Source: Plakobranchus ocellatus (Eukaryota; Mollusca; Gastropoda; Plakobranchidae). From it: a stretch of 55,169 bases of DNA. The stretch lies in contig BLXT01000945.1 of the NCBI GenBank assembly GCA_019648995.1, positions 1,237,796 to 1,292,964 on the forward strand. The letters run 5' to 3'. The notes beneath the pieces are model-generated. The model saw nothing but the letters and a program-made list of their open reading frames with translations. It did no database searches and was not told where the DNA came from. Within the stretch, counting starts at the first letter, position 1. Every line of letters starts with the position of its first letter. Position numbers and translations under genes: made by a program. This document shows, one piece after another, positions 1 through 30,850 of the stretch.

Positions 1-400
1 CGAAAATTTTATCATTGAATTGAGCATCTTGAATTATACCACTCCCAACCCCACCTCTCTCTCTCCGATTCATCCCATCCTCCATTTGGCTTGTACACAC
101 AGGCAACCTCGTCATCCCTTCTCTCCTTCGTCTTCAACATTCGGTTAGCTAAGGCCTAACTTCTTTCATCAAGTTGCATCACTAAAAATTTTATCATTGA
201 ATCAAGCATCTTGAATTATACCACTCCCAACCCCACTTCTCTCTATCTCCGATTCATCCCATCCTCTCTTTGTCTTGTACACACTGGCATCATTCAATAC
301 AACCACGTCACCCCTTCTCACCTTTGCCTTCAACATTCAGTTAGCCTAGGCCTAGCTTCTTCCTTCAGTGATTACAACACAAAAAATTCCATTGAATATT
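1..400. repeat. Diverged tandem duplication, about 182-bp unit
   Basis: The block starting AAAATTTTATCATTGAAT near position 4 recurs at about 186. Both carry ATACCACTCCCAACCCCAC, GATTCATCCCATCC, CTTGTACACAC and CTTCAACATTC in the same order. A third, very decayed start (ATTCCATTGAATATTG) follows near 385. The first copy may extend left of the window. Confidence 0.8.
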
Positions 401-696
401 GAAATAATCATCAGTCATTACGCCTTTCTCATCCCTTCCCTCTTCTGTCAATCAAGCCATAAAAACAGGCCTAATCCACAGGTCCAGGCACTAAACAAGA
501 CAGTATCACGATCGCGTGCAGTGCCTCTCACTTCTTGCACTGTAACTTGGCTTTGCGTGGGCCCATGGGCTTCAAATAAACTGCAATTTGATTGGTAGTT
601 ATTATTGGATCTAACCAATTAGATAGCATGACTCTTAGACACGCCAGAGTTGAGAAATTTTCCATTAAATAGAGCGATAGCCTGTGTTGTTTTGAA

Positions 697-790
697 ACAA
701 CCATCGACGTGTGCGTCATACCTGCGCGGGTGGTTGTATTGTAACAACCATCGGTCAGCGCGTAATACCCGCGCACGTGGTTGTATTGTG
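697..790. repeat. 47-bp tandem repeat pair with hairpin-forming ends
   Basis: Two adjacent 47-base units (697-743 and 744-790). Each begins ACAACCATCG and ends TGGTTGTATTGT, so each is bounded by ACAACCA/TGGTTGT arms and can fold into a hairpin. They are CpG-richer than the surroundings. The second contains CACGTG, an E-box core. Confidence 0.8.
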
Positions 791-1146
791 ACATGCGCAT
801 AAGAGAGGCTAACTCTAGATCTAAAATAATGCCTCATCATTTCGTCAGTAGCTGATGGTTTGAGAGTACAAATCTTTCAAATTTCTGTAGAAACAGAGCA
901 AGCTGTTTTAAGAAACATAGTGTGTCAACCCATAGGTGTCAAATAATCGAAATGACTATCTATGATAGGGATAGGGACCACAATCCTCCATCAGTGCCTG
1001 AGTTGAAATCTCAAAACTGGATCTAGATCCAGATTCTTGATGAGATTCGATGTATTAATAAAGCGGAATAATCTGGGGACATGCCCAACGTCTACCTTCA
1101 TCAGCTACCTATAATAAGCTGTATGGAATGAAGAGGTTGGGGGCAA

Positions 1147-1422
1147 AAAATTGGGCGCTTTTTCGTTTGATCCCACCCCGACTTTTTATATAGGCCCTAT
1201 ATTCTACCAATATTATTTGATCTGGCTCTGGTATCTTCCTAATCCATCGAAGAAATGAAGAGGTGCAGGCCAAGTTATAATGAAAATATTATTATTTTCA
1301 CACAAAATCTACACAATTTGACACTTTTTTTGTTTGCTCCTATCGGATAATATAGCTAGATCTAGAATCTCTAGGCCTATATAAAAAGTCTGGGTGGAAC
1401 AAACGAAAAAGCACCAAAAATT
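1147..1422. mobile_element. MITE-like element with 50-bp terminal inverted repeats
   Basis: Arms at 1147-1196 and 1374-1422 are reverse complements of each other, with few mismatches. Both contain GCTTTTTCGTTTG and GACTTTTTATATAGGCC. The spacer is about 180 bases with no reading frame. No clear target-site duplication was seen. Confidence 0.8.
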
Positions 1423-1529
1423 GTAAGATATGTGAAAGAAGCAGTATTATAATTACATATCTTGGCCATCGGTCTCTAAATTTTTGGTAACTGATAAAGA
1501 CATATCTGAGGGTTTTCCAAAAGGTGGGC

Positions 1530-1727
1530 TGTCATCATAGTTATGAACGAAAGATTTTCTACAAGTCCTATTTGAAAAATTGAACTCATCATAAATACAT
1601 TTTGATGTTGTGAGTGAAATGGCATACAAAGTACTGCTTTAAGTTTTAAAAAGAAACAGTTTTGATTGCATCCTTGCCGTTTAAAATTAACCAAATAAGT
1701 TTCGTTCATAACTATAACTATGATGAC
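1530..1727. mobile_element. Short MITE-like element, TIR TGTCATCATAGTTATGAACG
   Basis: The left end at 1530-1552 is mirrored by 1700-1727, with a six-base insertion (ATAGTT doubled) in the right arm. Total 198 bases, non-coding. Confidence 0.75.
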
Positions 1728-3279
1728 AAAAACATCAAAAAAGTGGTACCCATCAAAAAATTAAGCCCATTAATCACCAAATGAAGAGACACTGACCAAT
1801 TTTTTTTTACATGGATCTACTCCTGCTATCTTACTCTGCATGAATATTACCTCACTGGTATTCAACTCGGCTTTTCCCTTTTGTAATTGGAGATTCTTTT
1901 TTTTCAAAATCTAGTAAAATATGTTTCACAATTTGGGGTTCACCTTTTGGCAGTTGCTTATTTAGAAGTCATTGTGTCTGTTCCCGAATCATATCTCAGT
2001 AGATCCATAGGTTAAGTTGGGCCTAGACTTGGTAAGACTTCCAAATGGTCCACAAGAAAAGAAATCTTTGGACGTGAGACTGGTTTTAATTTGTCTCATT
2101 AGAATGCAACCATTAAATCATGTGAAAATAACCACATATTCTTTGCATCATTATCAAGATCATTTGTTTTGTCTTATTTCAAATGTCAGTTAATAAATTG
2201 GAGCTGATCAATTAAAGCTCAGCCGCCATTCTAATCCTATTGCATTGTAGTCATAGTCCAGACACAGGTAAACACTGAGATGGAGTTCTAGATCTTCCAC
2301 TTCAAAGAAGCACTACAGAATGAAGTCTGTAGCAACACATAAAATATCTACAATGATTTTAGTTTGGTCCCTATTATCAGCTTACTTTGCTTAGAGATGT
2401 CATTCTATTCGAGAACTAGGCACAATAGAATAAAGCATAAAAATTCTGACTTAGCAAAACAGAGCAATGACCCTTAGCATCTATTTTATTAAGGAATTGC
2501 CCACTTATGCTAAACTCAGAGTGCCGATGTGGACTAAACCAGCTGTGTTGAAAATCAAGCTTTTCAGCATTTTGAAGGACTAACTGTGTACAGTGAACTT
2601 CACTAAAAAAGCTAAATCCAGTCAGATGTACCCTAAATCTAGAGATAACTAATAATTATAACTGGTTTTAGACAACAAGATCTGGAATAGACCCAGGTAG
2701 ATCTGGTTGGGTAGAAGTGTTACGCCTGTAAAATTTTACTAGCTGTCTTTCATTCATTAGTCACAGCGTGAAGTTGATGCAAAAACAATTTTTTCATTAA
2801 TATTCAGTTGCAATCAGTCTTTTAAGGCTTTTGTAATACTTACTTTCAATTAAAAGCTGAATTCACTACATCTTTTAAATTTCAACAGTTTGAGCCCGAA
2901 AAAAAATAATGTATAACAAGAGATAATGAAGTATGAAATCCGACTAAGTATCTTGATCTTTTTTTGTTGCAGAGTAATGTATCTTAAGCAGCTTAATTTA
3001 AGCATCCATTGCTCTCAGAGTCTTAGTAGCTCTATTTCTACGAACTGAAAAAAAAAAGATCATGGATATTATCGTGAACTGAAATTGCCTTTCCTGGATA
3101 GTTTCAAGGTTTTTTTAATATTTCTATGGTGGCATCCATAATGAATTTACCTTCATCTATTCAAAGCTCCCTTTTTTCCCTCCTTATCTGAATGAAAGTT
3201 TTCCTTATAAATATTGTTTTTTATATCATACTCATTTGCTTGGATTTAAATTTAGTGCTGTTTTATTATTATTTTACAG
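1728..3279. other. Upstream non-coding DNA of KIF3A
   Basis: AT-rich, with no reading frame or recognisable element. A 5' UTR exon and promoter of KIF3A should lie here or to the left, but I could not place either. Confidence 0.4.
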
Positions 3280-3291
3280 GAGAGCCAAAGT

Positions 3292-21661
<18,370 letters not shown>

Positions 21662-21884
21662 CTGCTTGTGGGATCAGCTATGCTGCTCACCTTCAAATGT
21701 TTGCTTTTGTGGGACTGCCTAGAAACAAAGCTTGTGAGGATCTGGTCTCCTTGAAATGTGTGGCCAGTTCTAACTGTTTATAGCAACAGACTGGAAAAAA
21801 AGTTTCTAAGACAGCAGGGGCTTGTTTTCTGTGGGGGATTTGGTTTTTTTTTTGTTGTTTTTTTTAAAAGAAATATTTCGTACA

Positions 21885-21950
21885 GAAAAGAGAGCTAGAA
21901 GCCCAGAGTGGTAGTGGGAAAAGAGAGCTGGAAGTCCAGAGTGGGAGTGG
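21885..21950 (+). repeat. 33-bp tandem duplication in KIF3A 3' UTR
   Basis: Two adjacent purine-rich 33-base units starting GAAAAGAGAGCT and ending AGTGG, differing at three positions. No function is evident. Confidence 0.85.
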
Positions 21951-24025
21951 GATGAAAACAATGTACTTGCTCAGAGACCTAATCGGTTTGAATTTTCTGT
22001 TATGTTTACCCAATGGTTCTGCCAAGTCAGCTTACCATCAATGATTACCTTTTTCATAATACTTTAGCAATATGGGGGCAGACTATTGTTTTTCACACCC
22101 ATAATGAAAATTACTAAGTGTAAATTAAATGCAAGGCTTAAAATACATATTTCAAAATGAAATTTAAAGCTTGAACCCCTCCACACACACAGAAAAACTG
22201 TTCTTTTTTAAAATCATTTCCACTTAGAGAGTGATCTGCTCTGTGCTCAAAGTGACCACAAAAACATGTTTTTTTATTGGAAGAGAAAATAATGCTCAAT
22301 ATTATTTTTTCTCTTTCACATAATTTGATATAACCAGGCCAATATAAAATACAAAAAATGGTTCTGTGATATTTTTACTTGAAAAATGAATGTTACAAAT
22401 ATGAGTATAATTTTGTGAATGTTTTGCTTATCCTTGTCATTAAAGGTGCACTTTGTGATGTCCAATTTATCTGGAGATTTTTTTTTTTACTTCACATATT
22501 TTTTTATTGTTTTGACAATTTAAGTTGTTTAAATAAGTTGCTTCTTTGATTTGTTTTTTTTAATTTGTTGTTTAAGCTCCTTATTTGCTTGCTAAATGTC
22601 CGTCCATATCTGAAGGTTAATTATGCATGAAAAATTTTTATAATGCACAATCTCCTGTACTTTTATTTTTTTTTAATTGTTTTCCTTCATGAATCTAAAT
22701 TGGAAAAGGGTTTTAGAAAAAATTCATATGGATTTTTTTAATTCTGTGTTGTAAACTTCAGAATTAACAGAGCTCACAGAGAGTAGGATGCCAGTTAGTG
22801 CATGTAGATACGTTTTGACAACTGTGAAATAATACAAAAATATGTGTAGTGTGACATGAAATAAGAAGATCTTCTAATACTTTTTTCGTTGTTTGTTAAA
22901 AAGCAGATATGGAAATACTGTCCTTGGGGCTGCATGGCCATTGCACAGTGCAGTTAATCTATTTCCGTGAATTTGGAGTTGGCTCAGCTTTTTAGATCAG
23001 AAATCATGTAATAGATTTTCTCTTGATAAACTTATAATCTTGATTTAGTTTCTCCTGGAATCCCTGCTTATAGAAAGATATGATATTTGATGTCAGATTG
23101 CACTGCAATGAGCCATGGATTCTTATTCCTAAGAAACCCATATAGTGCTGCACATAAAACTCTATGGTTTTTTAACTGGTCCTCGCTGGCAGGTTGAAAC
23201 TTTGACACATTTAATATTGATACTGATTTATTTTACATAATGTTAAGGGTTGTTGGTTTATAATGCAAAAGTAAAAAAAAAATTGCAGTGGAAGGAAAAA
23301 AACATATAAATATAAATCTGGTTTGACATGACTATCTGTGGCACAGCAAGTTTCCTTCATAAAGTAAGTTTTAATTGGTGATATTAAAGAAGAAGTAAAA
23401 TAAGCAATAGTTTGAGAAAGTATGGTTTATCAGTTTTAGATTTTAGAATTTAAAGGGATTGAAGGTATAATCATGGGAAGTAACAATCGATATTTAAAGT
23501 GAAATCAGTGTAAATCAGACTGCATTGAAAATGAACTCTTTTTTTTTTTTTGCAATATAGGAAAAAAAATGTTTTATTTATCACCACAAAATAAGACAGT
23601 TTGCTGCAGGAAAAATTGTGGAAATATGGTTATGTTGTAGATGTGAGAAGCATTGTAAAATTTATCTCATAAAGCAAAAACTAATGTTTTTTATTAAATA
23701 ATTAAAAAAAAAACAGGGTTGAGCCTTCTTCTTGGATGATTGAAATCAATATTTACATATTCCTTTTTGTTGCCAAACTTTTCATTTTGTTTTGACACCT
23801 CATAAATGATTGTACAAGACTATTTACGTCAGATTTTTTTCAAAGTTCAGTTGCCCTTGTAAGCCAAACACCCAAATAGATTATATAAGTAAATGATGCG
23901 CTTTTTTGTATGGGGGCGGCATTATTAAGTTTTGACTCTTAAATTGTGCTATCCTCTATTTAGTAGAATTATTTTTAGTCATCTATCTGTTACGCAATAC
24001 TGTGTATGAAGATTACAAAGACACC

Positions 24026-24031
24026 AATAAA
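24026..24031 (+). promoter_or_regulatory. KIF3A: Poly(A) signal of KIF3A
   Basis: Canonical AATAAA, followed about 40-60 bases later by a GU-rich stretch (TGTTGTTGTTCATGGTGGTG), the expected downstream element. Other AATAAA copies occur in this AT-rich UTR, but this one has the best context. Confidence 0.6.
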
Positions 24032-24045
24032 TGATGACCAATGAA

Positions 24046-26177
24046 AAATTATCTGCTTTTCAATTTTACCCTGTTGTTGTTCATGGTGGTGGAAACAAGT
24101 CATATTTGCATGGAGTGTGTGTTAAAGTGGTAACATTGTGTAGAACATGTAGAATCTGTCTGTATAAAAATGTCAATTTATGATATAATTATACAAATCG
24201 TTTGTCTATATGTGAGCCATTTGAAAAAAAAATATGTGTGCAGTTACATGGAACGGAGATTGCAGCAAAACCAAAGGTTATTTTATTGTATTTCAAATCC
24301 CTTGTGTCACAACTTCTGTGTGAAACTTTTTAGGTTTCAGTTCTTTGGCACTCTTACATACAGCCAAGTCCACCTGATTCGTATCTGAAAAACTAAGTTG
24401 ATCTCGTTTAATTTTACCAAATATTATCCTATTTGACTGGACTATACTTACAATTTTTGAAGAAGGGATTGAAGTATGATGGGAGGATCTAGTCATTTGA
24501 AACTCATCTCTTTATTTGTTGCAAGTAAACTAAGTTCCAAAAATCTTTTTTTCAAATATAAAAATGGCATGGTGGGGTGCTCACAGCAAGCACATGATGT
24601 TTCAAGATGCAACTACATGTATATGAATTCTCTGAACATGCAGAGAAATATGAGGGGAAAGGGCTCTGGGCATTAAATCTTGATGGATGGGCGAATCATG
24701 CTATTTGAGCCTTAAGTCGGGGAGACACTATGGTATCTTCATGCTGAAACATCTAGTCTAGAGTAGATCTATCAAATGCTCATTATAATTACTGCTAATC
24801 AAAATTAAGTATATTTACAGAGCAATCCATAAAAGTACAAGGCTAAGGAAAACAAAAGGCAATCTAGTGGATGGATTGGTGAAATTTTTCATTTGTATGC
24901 ATCGTGAAACCCGTACATTATTTTTTTATATGCAATAATTGGTAATAGCTAGACCCAAAAAATATGACTGTAGGCCAACAGGATAGCAAACTTGTCCAAA
25001 AAGTTTGTGATCAACCACACAAAATGGGCCATTTGTTAGCAATTCTCCAAACTGGCACCTAAGGCAGAACAGTTTCAAACATTTGGGAATTATTAATACA
25101 GACTAACAAATTTGTGGTAATTTCAGGGTTTCTAATTATTCATTTTCTCTTAACATCAATGTCATTGCAAAACCAACTACATGTGGTGAATCTTTTAGTT
25201 TTTCAGGAGAGACAATAAACTGATTTGGCTTTAAAGAATTTGCTTACATAATTTTGAAAAAAAGTACATAATGTTATAATTTGTAACAAAAGAGGAAATA
25301 TAATTTTACAAAATATTAAGCAAGAAAATTGTTTTGTTTTTTTAATTTAGTATGTGGCACCAACACCAACATTATGAGGAATCTGAGCAAAAAGTTGAAA
25401 TCCATTGGAAATCTGTATAAATATTATAAAAGGTTAAAAATAATCCTTCACATTCCCTCACATATTGCTTTAGATACAATGGCAATAATGTTTATTTCTC
25501 AGTTCTACTGTAGTAGTTTACCAAGGTGATTTGTAAATTTAAACTCTTCATTAAAGTATACTCGAAGCTATAAAGGCTGTCACAAATATGACAAAAGAAA
25601 GGATCCTCATTTTTCACAAGGTAGCAATGGATATGCCTTGTGTGACTGAGGCAAAGATTGCACAAAATGACAATAGCAGAATCTTTTGTTGGTTTGAAAA
25701 TTTGCAATGCGCAAAAATAAATTTCTGTTATCTTCAACTTTGTTTAAATATTTTGCTTATATCTTTTGTAGGATGGCTGCAGTCAAAGGACTCATTTCGC
25801 ATAGGCAGATTGCGATTGTATTTGCAGTGTGCTGTTATAAGTTTAACCAATCTGTCTGTAAGTGTGAGCTGACGTAACATTTTGGGAAGGAGGCAGGGAG
25901 ATAGAGATCTGGCCATTCAGTCAATCAGGTCTTATAGAATCAGCAACTTTAGAGTGAAAATCTTGATAATTCAAATTTCGTGAGAAGGATTCAAATTATC
26001 CTGTTTTGTATATTCTTCAAAATTGTGAAGTCACTCAAAAATGGAATGCCCTTCCCAAGCCTAAAATCATTGTCTTCACCTGTATTATGTTACTGTTTCA
26101 TATAATTTTGCTGGGTCTTAATGCTAGAGGAGTAGTATTTTTACTTTTTTAACAGTTACACTTACTTGGCTTACAAA
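24046..26177. other. Intergenic DNA, nothing recognised
   Basis: AT-rich sequence past the KIF3A 3' end. The short open frames on both strands have no coding character. Confidence 0.5.
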
Positions 26178-26185
26178 GAATAATT

Positions 26186-27000
26186 CAGTGTTTATTTTTC
26201 TCAAAATCCCCAGGAATCCCTAGGGATCACTAGGAATCACTTGGAATCCCTAGAAATCTCTCGAAAGCCCTTTGTTGAAATCACTAGGAATCCCTTGGAA
26301 TCCCTTGGAATCCCTAGGAATCCCCCAAAAGCCCTTTGGTAGGCCTCAAAAAACAGTTACAAAATCATCAAATTTAATCTCAGAAGGCAAAATAACACCA
26401 GCCTATATGGTTCTTTACCAATAATGCTAAAGACAGCCAAATCCCAAATGGTGTGTTCTGTAGTGATGGAACAGAGCAAGATTGGCTAGAGCGCATAGTG
26501 GGCGATAATTCTGTTCGTAAAAGAACGACGGCGGGCTTTCCAAAAAGAGGAAGGGACACTTGGCCGGCTTTTCTGGCACCGGTGATCAAGCCATTAGCTG
26601 TCATTGTTCACTAAGCTAAGCATCTTTTGTAATGTCTACTGTTTAATTTTCAAGATGTGCACACATGCTGTGCTGTTGGATATACAATCAGAAAACATAA
26701 AGAGGTCAATATTTCATTTCGCGAATGAGTTATATAATATTATTTTAATCAGTGAAACTGACTTGTAAATCACATGAAATATTAATATTTGCTCGAATTG
26801 AATAAAATAAAAATCTGTTGATCAATGTTATTCTTTTCTCTTCATCAACTCGACAATGGCTGTGCATGGTGGAGCCAAATAAAAAGGCAATTAATAATTC
26901 TCAATATAAAGATTTTTTATTCATTTATCTACTTTGATATCTTGGTGGAGATATCAGTTATTTTCGCAGCAGTAGTAGTAGTAGTGGTAGTAGTAGTAGT

Positions 27001-27032
<32 letters not shown>

Positions 27033-27286
27033 CAGTACTCAGTAGTAGTAGTAGTAGTAGTAGTAATAGTACTAGTAGTAGTAGCAGTAGTAGTAGTAAT
27101 AGTAGTAGTAGTAGTAGTAGTAGAAGTAGTAGTAGGTGAGTGTTTTTCGAGGTCTACCAAAGGGCTTTTGAGGGATTCCTAAGGATTCCTGAGGTTTCCT
27201 AATCCTAGTGATTCCACCAAAGGGCTTTTGAGGGATTCCTAGTGATTCCTAAAGATTCCAAGGGATTTCGAGAAAAATAAACACCC
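26186..27286. mobile_element. hAT-like non-autonomous transposon with subrepeat-built TIRs
   Basis: The 8-base sequence GAATAATT stands immediately outside both ends (26178-26185 and 27287-27294), the target-duplication length of hAT elements. The left end begins CAGTGTTTATTTTTCTC and the right end, on the other strand, GGGTGTTTATTTTTCTC. Terminal inverted repeats run about 140-160 bases and consist of short units such as GGAATCCCTA and AAAGCCCTTTGGT. The interior holds a frame at 26389-26607 with no recognised domain and a long trinucleotide microsatellite. No transposase. Confidence 0.7.
26967..27136. repeat. AGT/AGC trinucleotide microsatellite
   Basis: About 170 bases of AGT units interspersed with AGC, next to the right arm of the hAT-like element. 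The Ser/Val/Ala or Thr/Tyr homopolymers it would encode are artefacts. Confidence 0.95.
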
Positions 27287-27294
27287 GAATAATT

Positions 27295-30200
27295 AAAGGC
27301 AAGAAAATGTAAATGCTTTCCATGATGTTTGAATTAAAAGAATCAAGTCCTACTCCTTCCAAATAATGAGTCAAATGCTAACAAAGTCTAGAGAAGAAAC
27401 TGCGAGAAATTTAAATGTAAGCTTTTGACATTTCTACTGTATAGATCTGTTCCTCAGTTTGATAACCTGATTAACTGTTACAAGTTACAACCATTTAATG
27501 CAGCTCCACTTCATTAACTGTCTTATTTATTATGCTGTTCTTGCCTAATAAGCAGTTTAGCCTGTAAATTAAAAAAAAAATACTCCATATCCTTTGGTCA
27601 CAGCAGTGTAATTGGCCATGCAAAAAAAGTTGAAGTTTCTTGTGGCGGAGGTTGAAGCACTTTATGATAAATATTTTATTGTAACTTTTTGTTCTCTGAC
27701 TGCTCTAGTATTGAAAATGAAAAGGTTCGAAATCATATAATCATTGAGTGTATAGAGTAATAGTAAAATTGCAATGTACTGTTCGGCATGGATGTTGTAA
27801 GCTTTTTATACTATTCAGAGAAGGTATAGATTTCCAAGGAACAGGAATGAATATTCTTAAAATAAAATGGAGAATGCCTTATCCAGTGAGCCAGAGGACT
27901 GCACTTTTCTGCCCAAAGCCAGGGCCCAAACCTGCTATATTCTAACATAGATTCTATCACTAAGCCTCAAGACCACTAGCACAATTATCTTCAACTATGA
28001 ATTGTTCATCAGTGAAGCCAAATGTAGCTTCACAATGGCTGTACGAAATGTAAAACTAACACCTAAACAATCAAAATTTTCAAGGCAAACTCAAACACTT
28101 TGGGTAATAAGCCTTTGTCAGAATCTTATATGACTTAGGGGATTCTGAGTCTGCAAAAGCAAAGAAATTATAGAATTTAGTCTGCAGAAAATTATGATTA
28201 AGCTCTTGAGTGTTTCAAAAGATTCACACCCTCAAGTCATACGACTCTCTGAAGAAGACTGGTGAATAAAATTAAAAACATTTCAAATAACTTCAGCTAC
28301 ACAAAAGAGAGGTTTCCTCCACATTAACACAAACACTTCAAATAAACTTTCAAAGCATTTTGTCACCATTAGAATATAAATTTATTAAACAGGGCATCCT
28401 CAGTTTTACAATTAAGAATACGCTAAGCTTCCACATACCATGATGAATATGCAATATTTGTACAATTTATCAAGTAAAAAATGGTCACAAAGCTTTTAAT
28501 GTGTAACAAACATAGAGCAAGGACAGTTGATTCCTGAAAATTGAAAGAATGAGAAGTATTAACAAGTTTCAAAGCAAGAGGACATATAAAATTACAAATT
28601 ATGTGAAAACTGTGAAAATTATCTGAGGTTTTTGAGATGAATAAAGATAGAAAGTCTTATTCAACAGTCACATTTTACAGTCAACTTTTAACTCAAAAGA
28701 GCCTTGCATTCTCCTAAAACTTTCCTTTCGAAAAAAAATACATTAGATGTTTGCATTTTACAATGTAGATGAAAATTCCAACATGCAACAGTTTAATGTC
28801 CCCTACATAAGGATTCAGTTGCCCCCATCAGGCAAGCTGAAAAAAGTTATGAAACTTAAAAGCCTAGCTAGTCATTTCGTAAATAAAACAATGTCATATA
28901 TTCTAATAATGCCAAACATTGTAAAATGAGGAGATTGATCTTAACTTCATATATCATAAGCTGAAGTGAAATTTTAAAGAACAATGTTCAATGAACTGGC
29001 ACTGCACTGGTTGCTGCCATTTGATCTGAATGAAAAACAATCTAACTGGCAATCTGGCAATCACAACACCTTGAATAACTAAGCAAAACAAAAGTGAAGT
29101 TTTTTTTTCCCTAAGGCATTGAACCCATGGATCTGTGAAAACCTTTGAAAAATTCCACCACACGAGAAAAAAAATAAATATATATATATACACTTTTTCT
29201 TTTTGCCATACAGTGTGTAAATATCAGTTATCATAGCATCTTAATAATTACTGAAGTGCATAATTTATTTGTTACAAGAGAGAGTTCACCAATCAATAAA
29301 AAAATAAAATATGTTGGAGAGGTAGTTTGCAAACTCTTTCTCAGGTTAAAAAAAAAAAAACAAAAACAAGATTCTAGAAGTATAAGCAGCTAGATATAAC
29401 ATAAAGGAAACAGATTTTTTTCCCCATAAAAAAGTCCAGTTTAGACTTCATGCTTAAATTGCTCATGTGCATTTCTTCTGTGAATTTCTTTATTGTATGT
29501 CTTTGTGTTTCAAATGAATCAATTCATGGAGATCTCTCTTTTACATGAGATGACATAATTATGAATTTTTTTAGAACACAAAACATAATCTTTTCTAGAT
29601 AATTCATTAATTGCTGCTAAAACACTAACTCTGGATTATAAAAAAAAATTAATTTTACGATTACAAAATTTTGTCATATCATCATTTTGTCATTATTTTC
29701 GTTTTGCTTTATTTTGAATGAAGATTTCAAATCAAATGACAGATTGTGAATGTCATTCAAAACCAAATTCTTAGCCATGAATAAACTAAACATGATTCAT
29801 CAGTTTACGAATTCTGTTTCTCGAAACACCAACATCTTTGTTTTTATTTCTTTCTATTTTTCCAATTTCAAAGGAAAGATAAATACTTTGAAGGATACAG
29901 GATTATGGATATTGACGAACCTAGTCTTGCTCTACCATACATCTATAACAAAATGCATAATGATGAATAACCATGAAATTTAAAAGATGAAGCCTGTACC
30001 AGAGCAATACAAGTTTTAAATATAATAAGCGCACATAAAAATAAATTTAACTCTCTAATAACTGCTAAGTTATTAGGATTGCCCTCTTTAAAGGATCAGA
30101 TAATTATTCATCGACCTCAAAATATCCTCTTTGTTTTACCTCAGGCATATCAAAAATATGGTACCTAAAAAATACATCCCTACCATTTTTGCAACATGAG

Positions 30201-30753
30201 TATGAAATCAAATATAGATGTCTATCAAGTAATAGACAAGAAATCATTTTCCTCAGCCATGAAAATTCCCAATCACTAAAAACAATGATAACTCAAACTC
30301 ATCTTAAAATAATATGCTTTGAAACATCAATAATTATGTCACAAGTTGCATACTCCCATTTCATAAGCACTGGTGTGGCAAACACTCGACAGAGATATTG
30401 TCCAGAGAAAAAAATAAAAATCTCTTCAGAAGCATTAATAAGTAGAAAAAAAAATGTGCTTTGAATGTCCTTATCTTATTTGCAACATATGACTCATTAC
30501 GAGTGTTCTTAAAACATACCAAAGAAACAAACAAAAATGTATATCATTCATCAATAATTCTCTCATTTTATAATTTTCCATCATTTAAAAAAATTTGTCT
30601 TCTTAAAATTACCATTTCAATGCAACAAAAAAAAAAGTAGACTTTGTTAAATTGCCATCAAAATGGGCTAACTAAAAGATAGGGCAAAATGAAACTAAAC
30701 TCCCTTGGGTTAGTCTTCTGAGCAACCTTCATGAGTATATATGGGTATACCAG
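27295..30753. other. Intergenic DNA or long 3' UTR
   Basis: AT-rich with no coding frame. The part 28381-30753 could be the 3' UTR of the candidate minus-strand terminal exon; otherwise nothing is seen. Confidence 0.35.
28381..28386 (-). promoter_or_regulatory. Possible distal poly(A) signal, minus strand
   Basis: AATAAA on the minus strand about 2.4 kb beyond the candidate terminal exon. It is one of several such hexamers in the region, so weak. Confidence 0.15.
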
Positions 30754-30850
30754 CTAGGCAGCATCAGAATGAGTTTTTAAGTTTTCTTCATCAAGATTTT
30801 GGCCTGTTTCCGATGTTTCATTGCCTAATTCAGCAGTAAGTTTGCGTACT
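30754..30850 (-). CDS. Candidate terminal exon after the microexon
   Basis: Acceptor ATGTTTTCAG, then 31 codons (VRKLTAELGNETSETGQNLD onward, ending THSDAA) and a TAG at 30754-30756. The peptide is hydrophilic and acidic, with a composition unlike translated AT-rich junk. I do not recognise a family. If real, it is an alternative C-terminus of FAM114A or the 3' end of a separate minus-strand transcript, with a long UTR possibly ending near the AATAAA at 28381-28386. Confidence 0.33.

Larger units (their letters stand above)
21662..24045 (+). other. KIF3A: KIF3A 3' UTR
   Basis: AT-rich non-coding DNA between the stop codon and the poly(A) signal at 24026. It holds a 33-bp tandem duplication and no reading frame of note. 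The 3' end is placed about 15 bases beyond the signal, by inference. Confidence 0.65.

Noticed and set aside
26380..26607. Open frames on both strands inside the hAT-like element
   Set aside because: Each is about 72-74 codons with no known transposase motif. The two strands are open at once because of composition; too weak to call a gene.
26825..27160. Ser-rich and Thr/Tyr-rich open frames
   Set aside because: Produced entirely by the AGT/AGC microsatellite.
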